From CAWKDG01 sp963848355 (GTDB lineage: Bacteria > Actinomycetota > Acidimicrobiia > Acidimicrobiales > UBA8190): a stretch of DNA of 64,000 nucleotides. Numbering within the stretch: position 1 is the first letter of the stretch; the number at the start of each line of letters is the position of its first letter. Of the stretch, positions 1 through 9,355 are shown in pieces. The notes under the pieces are model-generated. The model ran no database searches, had not been told where the DNA came from, and was given only the letters and a program-made list of their open reading frames with translations. The stretch lies in NCBI GenBank assembly GCA_963848355.1, contig CAWKDG010000002.1, forward strand, positions 62,001 to 126,000, given 5' to 3'. The position numbers and the translations under genes were made by a program.

Positions 1-109
1 GGCCAGGAAGGGCGCGCCGGGCCTCGAGCCGTCGTTCCCCGGGCGCGGCGGTTCCACAGGCGTCTATCGGCTGCTCAGCGGCCTACCTTGACGCCGGCGT
101 GCGTGGGCG

Positions 110-886
110 TCAGGCGCCCCCGTCGACGCCGATGACCTGACCGGTCAGATAGCCGGCCTGTGCGGAGCAGAGGAAGGCCACGACGCCGGCGACGTCCTCG
201 GGCCGGCACACCCGTCCGAAGGGCGCGGTGGCGTCGAGCGACGAGATGTCCTCGATCCCCATGGCCCCCTTCACGAGGCGGCGACCCATCTCGGTGTCGA
301 CCAGCCCGGGGGCGACGACGTTGACGTGGATCCCGTGGCGGAGCTCCTCCTTGGCCAGCGTCAGGGCCAAGGCCTCGAGCGCCGCCTTGGCCATGTTGTA
401 CGGCGCCCCGTTGGCCGCCAGCAGCCGGGCGGCCACGCTGGAGATGAACACGACGTCGCCCCGGGGCCGCGTGCGCATGGCGGGGACGAGGAGCCGGCAC
501 AGGTGATGGGCGGCCACGGCGTGGGTGCGCAGGACGCGGTCGAGCTCGTCGGGGTCGGTCCTCACCACCGACGTCCCCCGGCTGGCGATCCCGGCCGCAT
601 GGACGAGGATGTCGACCACCCCGAAGTCGTCGAGGACGGCCTGGGCCATGGCCTCGTCGTCCTCCAGCACGTCGACCGAGGCCCGGTAGGCGGCGGCCCG
701 GCGGCCCGTCGCCTCGATCGTCCGCACCGTCTCGTCGGCGGCGCCGGCGTCGCGGCGGTAGTTGACGGCGATGTCGCAGCCGGCGCCGGCCAGTGCCAGC
801 GCGCAGGCCCGGCCGATCCCCCGGCTCCCCCCGGTGACGAGAGCCACCCGACCCTCGGCCTCCGTGCCGCTCACGGCACCGCTCAT
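110..886 (-). CDS. SDR-family NAD(P)-dependent oxidoreductase (FabG-like)
   Basis: 258-residue short-chain dehydrogenase/reductase. The cofactor loop TGGSRGIG is at residues 18-25. The usual NNAG is degenerate (HAAG, about 96-99). The catalytic set is Ser149/150, Tyr163 and Lys167 in YNMAK, and the protein ends in the typical GQVIGVDGGA. The family reduces 3-oxoacyl or related keto groups, or oxidises the alcohols. It lies in a block of acyl-CoA catabolism genes, so a 3-hydroxyacyl or ring-alcohol substrate is likely but cannot be fixed. Length is normal for a classical SDR. The family call is secure; the substrate is unknown. Confidence 0.9.
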   Translation of the reverse strand: MSGAVSGTEAEGRVALVTGGSRGIGRACALALAGAGCDIAVNYRRDAGAADETVRTIEATGRRAAAYRASVDVLEDDEAMAQAVLDDFGVVDILVHAAGIASRGTSVVRTDPDELDRVLRTHAVAAHHLCRLLVPAMRTRPRGDVVFISSVAARLLAANGAPYNMAKAALEALALTLAKEELRHGIHVNVVAPGLVDTEMGRRLVKGAMGIEDISSLDATAPFGRVCRPEDVAGVVAFLCSAQAGYLTGQVIGVDGGA

Positions 887-934
887 GGGGCGCCGTTCAT
901 GGCGCCGGGGATCGCACCGGGTCGGCCGGGGCTC

Positions 935-1345
935 TCAAGGGGCGGGGCGGAACACGGGGATGTGGAAGCCCTCGCCGATGTCCTCGAAGTCGACGGCGAG
1001 CGCCATTCCCACCCGGAGATCGTCGAACGCGCACCCGACGACGTTCGTCATCATCCGCGGCCCCTCCTCGAGGTCGACCACGGCGGCCACGTAGGGGACC
1101 TTCTCGTTGAACGGGGGGAGGTCGTTCTGGTGCACGATGGACCAGGTGTAGAGCGTCGCCCGCCCGCTGGCGTCCTCCCACGAGACCTCGTCACCGCCGC
1201 ACCGGGGGCAGAAGGGCCGCGGGTAGTAGTGGGCCTCCCCGCAGGTGGCGCAGCGGGAGATGACGAGGCGCCCCTCGGCCACGGCGTCCCACCACGGCTG
1301 GGTGAACTCGTCCGGCGTGGGGAGGTCGAATCGGGTCGGGGCCAT
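935..1345 (-). CDS. OB-fold/zinc-ribbon (DUF35-type) acyl-CoA-associated protein
   Basis: 136 residues from the ATG at 1345; a longer in-frame start at 1438 adds a low-complexity leader and is less likely. A rubredoxin-like zinc ribbon with CxxC at 32-35 and 46-49 is followed by an OB-fold (residues about 58-130). Proteins of this DUF35 architecture bind CoA esters and partner thiolases, hydratases or aldolases in fatty-acid and steroid side-chain degradation. The neighbours (SDRs, MaoC hydratases, acyl-CoA dehydrogenase) fit that role. No thiolase partner is present in the window. Confidence 0.85.
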   Translation of the reverse strand: MAPTRFDLPTPDEFTQPWWDAVAEGRLVISRCATCGEAHYYPRPFCPRCGGDEVSWEDASGRATLYTWSIVHQNDLPPFNEKVPYVAAVVDLEEGPRMMTNVVGCAFDDLRVGMALAVDFEDIGEGFHIPVFRPAP

Positions 1346-1510
1346 GGCTCTGCGGTGTTCTCCTGCGTCTCGAGGGCGGCCGGGCGCCCGATCGCACGGC
1401 GCCGGCCCATGTTGACCCTGGCTCGGGCCATCGGCCATGCTGCCCGGGTTCCCGAGTCGACGTCAACGTGGCGCGACCGGGCCCCGGTCCCCGACCGGTG
1501 TGTGAGCTCA

Positions 1511-1516
1511 AGGAGG
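1511..1516 (+). promoter_or_regulatory. Strong ribosome binding site for the SDR at 1524
   Basis: AGGAGG lies seven bases before the ATG at 1524 and fixes that start. The intergenic space to the divergent DUF35-type gene (1346-1523) should hold both promoters; no clear -35/-10 pair stands out. Confidence 0.7.
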
Positions 1517-1523
1517 TCACCTG

Positions 1524-2429
1524 ATGGGCATGCTCGACGGCAAGGTCGCCATCGTCACGGGCGCAGGCCGTGGCATCGGACGCGAGGAGGCGCTCCTGCT
1601 CGCCTCCGAGGGGGCCAAGGTGATCGTCAACGACGTCGGCGCGGCGCGCGACGGGGCGGGGTCCGACGTCCACCCGGCCCAGCAGACGGTGGACGACATC
1701 GTGGCCGCCGGGGGCGAGGCCGCCTTGAACTCCGACGACGTCTCCTCCTGGGCGGGGGCCGAGAACCTGGTCAAGCAGGCCGTCGACACCTGGGGCCAGC
1801 TCGACATCCTGGTCAACAACGCCGGGATCCTGCGGGACAAGATGTCGTTCAACATGGACGAGTCCGACTGGGACGACGTCATCCGGGTCCACCTGAAGGG
1901 CCACTTCGCCACCTCCCACTTCGCCGCCGTCCACTGGCGCAACCGCTCCAAGGCGGGCGAGGACGTCACCGGCCGCATCATCAACACGGCCTCGGAGGCG
2001 GGTCTCTTCGGCAACGCCGGCCAGGCCAACTACGGGGCGGCCAAGGCCGGGATCGCGGCGATGACGATCATCCTCGGCCGCGAGCTCGAGCGCTACGGCG
2101 TGACCGTCAACGCCATCTCCCCCCGGGCCCGCACCCGCATGACCGAGGACCTCTTCGGGGACATGGCCAAGGCCGAGGAAGGGAAGTTCGACGCCTTCGG
2201 GCCCGAGAACGTCGCTCCCCTGGTCGTCTTCCTGGCCACCCCCGAGGCGGCCGACATCAACGGCCAGAACTTCGTCGTCTACGGCGGGTCGGTCTGGGTC
2301 ATGCAGGGCTGGCAGCCGGCCGGCGAGCTGAAGCGCGACTCGCGGTGGACACCCAAGGAGCTGGCCGACAACAAGGCGACCCTCTTCAAGACGCACAAGT
2401 CGGGCGTCCCCCCCTTCGGCGCCTTCTAG
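1524..2429 (+). CDS. SDR-family oxidoreductase (3-hydroxyacyl-CoA dehydrogenase type)
   Basis: 301 residues. Cofactor motif TGAGRGIG at 12-19, NNAG at 98-101, and catalytic Ser157, Tyr170 and Lys174. It resembles the dehydrogenase domain of multifunctional type 2 enzymes and the actinobacterial steroid/fatty-acid SDRs, which carry a similar insert around residues 40-55 and an extended C-terminus. The likely reaction is NAD-dependent oxidation of a 3-hydroxyacyl-CoA. It is transcribed opposite to its neighbours and converges on the MaoC gene at 2454. Confidence 0.9.
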   Translation: MGMLDGKVAIVTGAGRGIGREEALLLASEGAKVIVNDVGAARDGAGSDVHPAQQTVDDIVAAGGEAALNSDDVSSWAGAENLVKQAVDTWGQLDILVNNAGILRDKMSFNMDESDWDDVIRVHLKGHFATSHFAAVHWRNRSKAGEDVTGRIINTASEAGLFGNAGQANYGAAKAGIAAMTIILGRELERYGVTVNAISPRARTRMTEDLFGDMAKAEEGKFDAFGPENVAPLVVFLATPEAADINGQNFVVYGGSVWVMQGWQPAGELKRDSRWTPKELADNKATLFKTHKSGVPPFGAF

Positions 2430-2453
2430 GCGCCGTCGGGACCCCCGTCGGGG

Positions 2454-2885
2454 TCAGCCCCGGCTGGGGAGCAGGGCCGTCGCCTCGCCCACCACTTTGA
2501 CCTCGCCGTCGGCGTTGGCCAGCGTGCAGGCCAGGTCGACGAGGTGGCCGGCGTCCTCGACGCGCTTGCCCGTCACCACGATCTTCGTCGTCAGCTCCTC
2601 CCCGGGCCACGTCTGGCGGCTGAAGCGCACCTGGTAGTGGCGGACGTTCCCCGCCCCCACGTAGTCGGTCAGCGCCGTCCCGAGCAGGCCCATGGAGAAC
2701 ATCCCGTGCCCGAAGACGCTCGGTTGCCCCGCGGCGGTGGCGGCGATCTCGTCGTGGTGCATCGGGTTGTAGTCCCCCGACGCGCCCGCGTAGCGCACCA
2801 GGTCGGTCCGCGTCAGGGTGTGGGTGGTGACCGGAGCCTCGTCGCCTTCGGTGACGTCCTCGAAATGCAGTGTGGCGCCGGCCAT
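2454..2885 (-). CDS. MaoC-like (R)-specific enoyl-CoA hydratase
   Basis: 143 residues from the ATG at 2885 (an upstream start at 2945 is possible). It is a single hot-dog fold with the hydratase-2 motif over residues 32-49, including the catalytic pair Asp38 and His43 in GDYNPMHHDE. The family hydrates trans-2-enoyl-CoA to the (R)-3-hydroxyacyl-CoA. Together with the FAS1-type hot-dog protein at 5780 it may form the two-chain hydratase seen in actinobacterial steroid side-chain degradation; that pairing is inference. Confidence 0.88.
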   Translation of the reverse strand: MAGATLHFEDVTEGDEAPVTTHTLTRTDLVRYAGASGDYNPMHHDEIAATAAGQPSVFGHGMFSMGLLGTALTDYVGAGNVRHYQVRFSRQTWPGEELTTKIVVTGKRVEDAGHLVDLACTLANADGEVKVVGEATALLPSRG

Positions 2886-3012
2886 CTCGGTTCCCCTTCC
2901 CGTCGTCGGTCCCGGCACGTGCGCGTCCCCGGGCGGCCGCAGCATGCGGGCCGCGGCCGGACCTTGTCAAACTGCCGTCACCCTCGAACGACGGACCGCC
3001 TCGGCACGACCG

Positions 3013-5239
3013 TCACTGCCCCGGTTCGGGGTCGCGGGGCAGGCCCAGGATGCGCTCGCCGATGACGTTGCGCTGGACCTCGCTCGTCCCCCCGGCGATG
3101 GTCAGGCAGCGGGTGGACAGGAACCCGTGGCTCCACTGGGCCCCGGCCCCCTCGGTCGACGCCCCCTCGGTGCCGAGGAGGACGAGGCCGAGCTCCTGCA
3201 CCCGTTGCTCGTGCTCGACGCCGAGGAGCTTCCGCACACTGGCCTCGGGGCCCGGCTCCACCCCCGACACCGACCGCAGCGTCGTCCGCGCCCCGAGCAG
3301 GGCGATGGACTGGGCCTCGGCCAACAGCGCCCCGATCTCGTCGAGCACGACGGCGTCGTCGGCCCAGGGCCCGCTGTCGAGCGAGCCCAGCATGGCCTCG
3401 ATCCCCAACCCGAAGCTGGCCCCCGTCGACATCGACACCCGCTCGTTGGCCAGGGTCGTCCGGGCCAGGCGCCACCCGCCGTTCACGGCCCCCACCACGC
3501 AGTCGTCGGGGACGAAGACGTCGGTGAAGAAGACCTCGTTGAACATGGCCGCCCCGGTGATCTCGCGCAGCGGCCGGACCTCGATCCCGTCGCTCCTCAT
3601 GTCGACCAGGAAATAGGTGATCCCCTCGTGCTTGGGCGCCTCGGGGTCGGTCCGGGCCAGGCAGATCCCCCAGTCGGCCTTCTGCGCCATCGACGTCCAC
3701 ACCTTCTGGCCGTTCAGGACGAAGCCACCGGTCGTCGCGCGTGGCCCGCATCGACAGGGCGGCCAGGTCACTGCCCGCCCCCGGCTCGCTGAAGAGCTGG
3801 CACCACCCGATCGCCCCGTCGAGGGTGGGGCCGACGAAACGCTCCTGCTGCTCGGGGGTCCCGTGGGCGATGATCGTGGGCAGGGCCCACGCCCCCACGG
3901 CGATGGAGGGCCGGAAGACCCCGGCGGCGGCCATCTCCTCGTCGATCACCAGCTGCTCGACGGGACCGGCACCGCGCCCGTAGGGGACGGGCCAGTGGGG
4001 GGCCAGCAGCCTGTGCTCGACGATCAGCCGGCGCTTCTCGGCCGTCCCCGACGCGGCGGCGATCTCGGCCACCACGGCGTGGATCTCGCCCCGCAGGCTC
4101 TCGGCGTCGGCCGGGAGCTCGGTGGTGAGCACCCGGCGCCGTCCGGCCAGCGCCGCCCGCGAGGCCTCGGTCCGCAAGGCGGCCGAGCCCCCGTGGAGCT
4201 GGCGCAGGGTCAGGGCCCGGCGGAGGTGGATGTGGGCGTCGTGCTCCCACGTGAAGCCCATCCCCCCGAGGATCTGGACGCACCCCTTGGCCGCCTCGAC
4301 GTAGGCGTCGAGGGCCAGGGCCCCGGCCAGCACGGCGGCCAGGCCGGCCTGGTCGCCGTCGTCGCTGTCGGTGGCCCGGGCCACGTCCCAGGCCAGGGCC
4401 GTCACCTGCTCGACGGAGACGAGCATGTCGGCCAGCCGGTGCTTGACGGCCTGGAACTGCCCGATGGGCCGGCCGAACTGGCGCCGGTCCTTGGCGTACT
4501 GGGTGGCCGTCTCCAGGCACCACCGCGCCCCGCCGGCGCACTCGGCGGCGGCCAGGGCCAGGGCCCGTTCCCGCACGAGCCCGGTCGTCACCCCGCCCAG
4601 CCGGCGCTCGGGGGACAGCACGGCGCCCGTCACCACGACGGCGGCCACCCGCCGGGTCAGGTCCAGGCTGGCCAGCGGCTCGACGGCCACCCCGGGGGCG
4701 TCGAGGGCGAGGGCGCACCAGAAGGGGGCGTCGGGGGTGGCCGGTTCGGCGGCCGGCACGAGGAGGAGTCGGGCCCCGGCCCCGGCGGCCAGCACGGGGC
4801 GGATCGTCCCGGTCAGGGTCACGGCGCCGTCGGCCCCGGTGACGGCCGACAGCGTGCCGCTGCCGGGCAGGGACAGCACCGCCGGCAGGCTGCCGTCGAC
4901 GACGGAGGGCAGCAGCTCCTTGGCGTCGGCCGGGTCCGACGATCCGGCCAGGACCGCTGCGGCCAGCATGGTCGTGAGCACCGGCCCCGGGGCGGCCGCC
5001 CGGGCCAGCTCCTCGATCACCACGGCCAGCTCGACCAGGCCGAAGCCCTGCCCGCCGTACTCCTCGACCACGTGGATCCCGAGCCAGCCCTGGGCGGCGA
5101 GCTCGTCCCAGAAGGGGGGCAACCCCTCGGTGGCGGCGTCGAGCAGGGCCCGTGGCACCGCCGGGGGGCAGCGGGTCTCGACCCACCGCCGCACCGTCCG
5201 CCGCAGCTCCTCGTGGTCCTCCCCGATCCCGATCGGCAT
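3013..5239 (-). CDS. Two-domain acyl-CoA dehydrogenase, frameshifted in this sequence
   Basis: The gene starts at the ATG at 5239 (MPIGIGEDHE, with AAGGTGG upstream) and ends at 3013, about 740 residues. The frame breaks near 3730, where removing one base of a GG pair rejoins RATRDD to GGFVLNGQKVWTS, a standard family sequence. Residues 1 to about 360 form one dehydrogenase-like half ending in QILGGMGFTWEHD. The second half carries the FAD/substrate region and ends with RCLTIAGGTSEVQRN before the C-terminus. Fused double-length acyl-CoA dehydrogenases are common in actinobacteria. The enzyme would desaturate an acyl-CoA and pass electrons to electron-transfer flavoprotein. The break is probably a sequence error. 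Confidence 0.85.
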
Positions 5240-5313
5240 TCCCGTCCACCTTCTGACTCGAGCGAAACTGGAACACGTTACGTGCCGGGGGACGGCCCCG
5301 GCCAGACCCGGGG

Positions 5314-5769
5314 TCAGGCGCCGAAGATGTGGATCAGGTGGTCGATGGACCAGACCTGCCAGCCGTGGAGGCCGAGGATGACGACGGCGGCCAGGATCAT
5401 CATGGCGTTCTGACCCTGCTCGGCCCAGTCGTGGATCATCAGGACGAAGTAGAGGAGGTTCAAGGCGATGCTGGCGAAGGCGGCCACCGGGGTGAGGAAC
5501 CCGAGGGTGAGCCCCAACCCGAGCGACAGCTCGCTCATCAAGATGATCCACGTCATGGCCTTCGGGTGCGGCTTGACGACGACCTCGAAGCCTCTCCCGA
5601 CGGCCTTGATCTTGTGCTTGGCGGCGATGTCGGCGGCCCAGTTGATCCCGGCCTGCCGCTTGATCCAGGCCTCGAGGTTCTTGTGACGGAAGCTCTCGAG
5701 CCACCACAGCCCCAGCCCGATCCGGAGCACGGCGGCCCACTGCGCCCCGTTGATCAGGGAGGTCTTCAC
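5314..5769 (-). CDS. DoxX/TQO-type small membrane protein
   Basis: 151 residues with about four hydrophobic segments (about 8-24, 73-90, 92-112 and 121-140). The layout matches the DoxX/thiosulfate:quinone oxidoreductase small-subunit group, whose members are integral membrane proteins of poorly defined function, sometimes linked to redox stress. It begins just downstream of the hot-dog hydratase gene (10-base gap) on the same strand, so the two are probably co-transcribed. No catalytic motif is visible. Confidence 0.75.
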   Translation of the reverse strand: MKTSLINGAQWAAVLRIGLGLWWLESFRHKNLEAWIKRQAGINWAADIAAKHKIKAVGRGFEVVVKPHPKAMTWIILMSELSLGLGLTLGFLTPVAAFASIALNLLYFVLMIHDWAEQGQNAMMILAAVVILGLHGWQVWSIDHLIHIFGA

Positions 5770-5779
5770 GGCGCTGTCT

Positions 5780-6277
5780 CTAGCCGCGGTGGATGAGGTT
5801 GAACTTCGAGCTGACGACGGGCTCGCCCGTGGAGGCGTCCTTCCAGACGGTCTCGGTGACGATGAAGGTCATGGTCCGACCCTTCGACTCCTTGGCGTAG
5901 GCGTCGACCACCGTGCCCTCGCCCTCGAGGACGTCGCCGACGAAGACGGGGCGGTGGTAGGTGAACTCCTGCTCGCCGTGGAGGATGAGGCCGCCGCCGG
6001 CCATGAGGGGCCCGATCACCTCGGCCATGGCGCTGGCCTTGGGCTTGTCCCCCGGCTGGACCTCGGCGAACTCGCCCCACGCCTGCATCACGAAGGGCCA
6101 CGTCGGGGGGGCGGGGATGGCGTCGAAGCCGGCCTCCTTGGCCGCCCGCGGATCACGGTAGACGGGGTTCTTGTCGCAGACGGCGACGGCGAAGTTGGCC
6201 ACCGGGCCGCGCTCGACGACCACCGTCGACTTGCTCATCGGCTTCCCGATCAGCTTCTTCAGGTCGTCCTCGGACAT
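5780..6277 (-). CDS. FAS1-like/MaoC N-terminal hot-dog dehydratase domain protein
   Basis: 165 residues from the ATG at 6277; GGAGGGAG just upstream supports this start over an ATG five codons earlier. The sequence matches the FAS1-type dehydratase (MaoC N-terminal) family, with a CDKNPVYRD segment where catalytic hydratases have the GDxNPxH motif. Such subunits usually pair with a catalytic MaoC subunit, binding the acyl chain while the partner supplies Asp/His. The MaoC gene at 2454 is the obvious candidate partner. Confidence 0.82.
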   Translation of the reverse strand: MSEDDLKKLIGKPMSKSTVVVERGPVANFAVAVCDKNPVYRDPRAAKEAGFDAIPAPPTWPFVMQAWGEFAEVQPGDKPKASAMAEVIGPLMAGGGLILHGEQEFTYHRPVFVGDVLEGEGTVVDAYAKESKGRTMTFIVTETVWKDASTGEPVVSSKFNLIHRG

Positions 6278-6385
6278 CGTCGCTCCCTCCATGGCTCGGG
6301 TCGAGCAGACACCGTAGCGGGGGGTGCGCAGCGGGGCGATTCCCCCGCTGCTGCCCCTCTCCCGCTGCTGCTACCGTCGCCGGCG

Positions 6386-7243
6386 ATGCCCGACTTCGAG
6401 ACGCTCGCCTACGAGGAGTCGAACGGCGTGGCCTGGGTCACCCTCAACCGACCCGACGTCCTCAACTCCTTCAACACCACCATGCAGCGGGAGCTGCGCG
6501 ACCTGTGGCGGTGGCTCCGGCGCCACGACGACGTCCGCGTGATCGTCCTCACCGGCGCCGGGGACAAGGCCTTCTGCACGGGGATCGACCGCTCCGAGGC
6601 CCTCTCCGAAGGACCGCGGGCCGGGCGCGGCGGGACCCGGTCGGGACCGGAGATCGGCGACGACGCCGTCCGCATCGGGTCGGGGACGACCCCCTTCATG
6701 TTCGACGACCCGGGCGACAACCTGGGCCCGAAGTCGAACGACCTCTGGAAGCCGGTGATCGCGGCCGTGAACGGGATCGCCTGCGGCGGGGCCTTCTACA
6801 TGCTCGGTGAGGTCGACTTCATGATCGCGGCGGACCACGCCACCTTCTTCGACCCCCATCTCACCTTCAACATGGCCGCCTCCTTCGAGCCGCTGCAGAT
6901 GACGGGCCGGATGCCCTTCGGCGACCTCGTCCGGCTCACCCTCCTCGGCAGCGAGGAGCGGATGAGCGCCCAGCGGGCACTGCAGATCGGGTTGGTCACC
7001 GAGGTCGTCCCCGGGTCTGAGCTGAAAGAGCGGGCCGGGTGGGCGGCCGGGGTCATCGCCCGCTCGCACCCCGTCGCCGTCCAGGGGACGCTGCGGGCGC
7101 TGTGGGCCGGGCGTGAGCTGTCGCGGGCCCAGGCCCTCGGGCTCGGCTGGGCCTTCGTCGGGCTCGGCAACGACCCCGAGGCCCTGGCCGAAGGACAGGC
7201 CCGCTTCGCCTCCGGTCAGCGGGTGGAGTGGCGCCTGCGGTAG
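6386..7243 (+). CDS. Enoyl-CoA hydratase/isomerase family protein
   Basis: 285 residues of crotonase fold. The oxyanion-hole segments are KAFCTGIDR (61-69) and NGIACGGAF (129-137). The usual catalytic Glu positions are not clear: the region after the second segment reads LGEVDFMIAADHATFFDPH, so the exact reaction (hydration, isomerisation or hydrolysis) is open. A loop at about 75-118 is longer than in classical hydratases. It is divergent from the 6277 gene and converges on rdgB. Confidence 0.88.
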   Translation: MPDFETLAYEESNGVAWVTLNRPDVLNSFNTTMQRELRDLWRWLRRHDDVRVIVLTGAGDKAFCTGIDRSEALSEGPRAGRGGTRSGPEIGDDAVRIGSGTTPFMFDDPGDNLGPKSNDLWKPVIAAVNGIACGGAFYMLGEVDFMIAADHATFFDPHLTFNMAASFEPLQMTGRMPFGDLVRLTLLGSEERMSAQRALQIGLVTEVVPGSELKERAGWAAGVIARSHPVAVQGTLRALWAGRELSRAQALGLGWAFVGLGNDPEALAEGQARFASGQRVEWRLR

Positions 7244-7252
7244 TCCGGACCG

Positions 7253-7861
7253 TCAGCCGGACAGCAGCCCGGCGGCGAGGGCGCGCAAGGCCTTCCCCCG
7301 GTGCGAGAGCGCGCTCTTCTCGGCCAAGCTCATCTCGGCGTAGGTCCGCCCGTCGCCGGCGTCGGGGACGAAGACAGGGTCGTAGCCGAAGCCTCCCGTC
7401 CCGCGGCCGTCGGCGGCGATGACGCCGTCGACCACACCGTGGGCCACGAGCTCACGCCCGTCGGGGAAGCAGGCGATGGCCACGGTCCGAAAGCGCGCCG
7501 TGCGCCCCCCGTCGGTGACGAGCACCGAGTCCAGCTCGACGAGGAGCTTGGCCACGTTGTCGGCATAGGTCGCCTTCTCCCCGGCGAAGCGGGCCGAGTA
7601 CACGCCGGGGGCACCCCCGAGAGCGTCGACCTCCAGTCCGGTGTCGTCGGCGATGGCAGCCACGCCGGTGGTGACGACGAGAGACAGCGCCTTCAACCGG
7701 GCGTTCTCCTCGAGGGTGTCGCCCGTCTCCTCCACCTCGGGCACCTCGGCGGGACGGGGTCGCAACTCGATGGCGTCGCCGGCGATGTCGTAGACGATGG
7801 CCACGATCTCGCGGGCCTTGTCGGGGTTGGCCGTGGCCAGGACGAAGGACCGCTCTGTCAT
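7253..7861 (-). CDS. rdgB: XTP/dITP diphosphatase (HAM1/RdgB)
   Basis: 202 residues from the ATG at 7861. The family signature ATANPDKAREI is near the N-terminus, followed by DDTGLEVDALGGAPGVYSARFAG. It hydrolyses non-canonical purine nucleoside triphosphates to monophosphates and so keeps ITP/XTP out of nucleic acids. It lies ten bases after rph, as the homologous pair does in mycobacteria (Rv1340-Rv1341). Confidence 0.95.
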   Translation of the reverse strand: MTERSFVLATANPDKAREIVAIVYDIAGDAIELRPRPAEVPEVEETGDTLEENARLKALSLVVTTGVAAIADDTGLEVDALGGAPGVYSARFAGEKATYADNVAKLLVELDSVLVTDGGRTARFRTVAIACFPDGRELVAHGVVDGVIAADGRGTGGFGYDPVFVPDAGDGRTYAEMSLAEKSALSHRGKALRALAAGLLSG

Positions 7862-7871
7862 CGCAACCCTG

Positions 7872-8627
7872 TCACCGAGGTGCAGGGGCCTCGGCCAGGA
7901 CGGCGGACTGCTCGTCGAGGAGGGTGGCGATCCCGTGCTCGGCCAGGGCCAGGAGCTCGTCGAGCTCGCCACGCGAGAACGGCATCCCCTCGGCCGTCCC
8001 CTGGACCTCGATGAAGCGGCCCGATCCGGTCATGACCACGTTCATGTCCACCTCGGCGCGCGAGTCCTCGGAGTAGTCGAGGTCGAGGAGACACGCAGCG
8101 TCGACGATGCCCACCGACACCGCCGCGCAGGCCTCGCCGAGCGGCTGGGCCGAGAGCTGCCCCTTCTGGATGAGCCGGGTGAAGCAGTCGTGCAGGGCCA
8201 CGTAGGCGCCGCAGATCGACGCCGTCCGCGTGCCCCCGTCGGCCTGGAGGACGTCGCAGTCCACCGTCACCTGGAGCTCGCCCATGGCCACGACGTCGGT
8301 CACCGCCCGCAGGGACCGTCCGATCAGGCGCTGGATCTCCTGGGTCCGCCCCGACTGCTTGCCCTTGGCCGCCTCCCGTCCGATCCGCTCGGCCGACGAC
8401 CCGGGCAGCAGCGAGTACTCGGCCGTCACCCACCCCTTGCCGCTCCCGCGCATCCAGGGCGGGACGCGCTCTTCGACCGACGCCGTGCACAGGACCTTGG
8501 TCTTCCCCATGGAGACGAGGACCGACCCCGGGGCGAACTCGGTGAAGTCACGCACGAACCCCACCGGCCGCAGGTCCTCGACGCCGCGTCCGTCCTTGCG
8601 CCGGGCCCGGGGGTCCGCCGCGCTCAC
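7872..8627 (-). CDS. rph: Ribonuclease PH
   Basis: 251 residues from the GTG at 8627, which overlaps the stop of the upstream MBL gene (GTGA), implying coupled translation. It carries the phosphorolytic exoribonuclease fold with the conserved blocks RVPPWMRGSGKGWVTAEYS, GRSLRAVTD, DCDVLQADGGTRTASI and AVSVGIVD. The enzyme trims tRNA 3' ends using phosphate. Length and context are standard. Confidence 0.96.
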   Translation of the reverse strand: MSAADPRARRKDGRGVEDLRPVGFVRDFTEFAPGSVLVSMGKTKVLCTASVEERVPPWMRGSGKGWVTAEYSLLPGSSAERIGREAAKGKQSGRTQEIQRLIGRSLRAVTDVVAMGELQVTVDCDVLQADGGTRTASICGAYVALHDCFTRLIQKGQLSAQPLGEACAAVSVGIVDAACLLDLDYSEDSRAEVDMNVVMTGSGRFIEVQGTAEGMPFSRGELDELLALAEHGIATLLDEQSAVLAEAPAPR

Positions 8628-9355
8628 AGCGAGTACCCCCGTCCCACGGCGGCCTGGGCCACCGGCCCGCCGAAGGCGGCCACGGCTTCGTCGTGCACGG
8701 CGCCGGCGGTGATCGTCGGCCACCGGTGGGTCACGACCAACCGGCGCGCCTGCGCCGCCCGCGCTGTCGATCCGGCCTGCCTCGCGCTCATGTGCTGCGC
8801 CGTCCCTTCGTGGTCCTTCGTGTAGGTGGCCTCGCACAGGGCGAGGTCGAGACCGGTCCCGAGCGCTCCGAGAGCCCATCCGGGACCGGAATCGGCAGAG
8901 TAGCCGAGGGTGGCCCCGTCACCCTCGAGCCGGACGGCCAGGGTCACCGGTCCGTGATCGGTCCGCGAGAAGCGCAGCCGCCACCCCCCGACGTCCCTCC
9001 CGTCACCGTCGCCCACCGTCCGCCAGTCGAGGATCCCCTCGGCCTCCTTCCCCACGCGGGCCTGCACGCCCGGGGCGGCGAGGACGGGGACGGGGTCACG
9101 CCGCCAGCCGAGGGTGTGGTGGGCGGCCGCCACGAACCCGGCGATGTCGCTGCAGTGGTCGCCGTGTTCGTGGGACAGGACGATGGCGTCGAGGGCGCGG
9201 GGATCGCAGAAACGCTGGAGGTTGGCGAACGTCCCCGGCCCGGCGTCGAGCCAGACGGCGGTCCCCGACGTCCACGACCGCACCAGGTAGCCGCTGGCCG
9301 CTCCCCCGGCCCCGGCGTGGCTGCCGTCGCACCCGAGGACGGTCAGCGTCAGCAC
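8624..9355 (-). CDS. MBL-fold metallohydrolase (Rv1339-like)
   Basis: 243 residues with the metal-binding motif SHEHGDH (about residues 61-67), a later conserved Asp in GYSADSGPG and THR near the C-terminus. Its position between murI and rph matches mycobacterial Rv1339, reported as an atypical cyclic-nucleotide phosphodiesterase; RNase Z-like proteins have the same fold. The first bases overlap the murI stop by seven bases. The fold is certain; cAMP hydrolysis is inferred from synteny. Confidence 0.88.
   Translation of the reverse strand: MLTLTVLGCDGSHAGAGGAASGYLVRSWTSGTAVWLDAGPGTFANLQRFCDPRALDAIVLSHEHGDHCSDIAGFVAAAHHTLGWRRDPVPVLAAPGVQARVGKEAEGILDWRTVGDGDGRDVGGWRLRFSRTDHGPVTLAVRLEGDGATLGYSADSGPGWALGALGTGLDLALCEATYTKDHEGTAQHMSARQAGSTARAAQARRLVVTHRWPTITAGAVHDEAVAAFGGPVAQAAVGRGYSL

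Noticed and set aside
326..2500. Very long open frame on the plus strand over the SDR and DUF35-type genes
   Set aside because: High GC removes stop codons; it overlaps well-supported genes, lacks a ribosome site, and reads as Gly/Arg/Pro/His-rich shadow sequence.
3617..5413. 598-codon plus-strand frame opposite the acyl-CoA dehydrogenase
   Set aside because: Low-complexity Gly/Pro/Arg composition and no recognisable domain; it is the antisense of a conserved enzyme.
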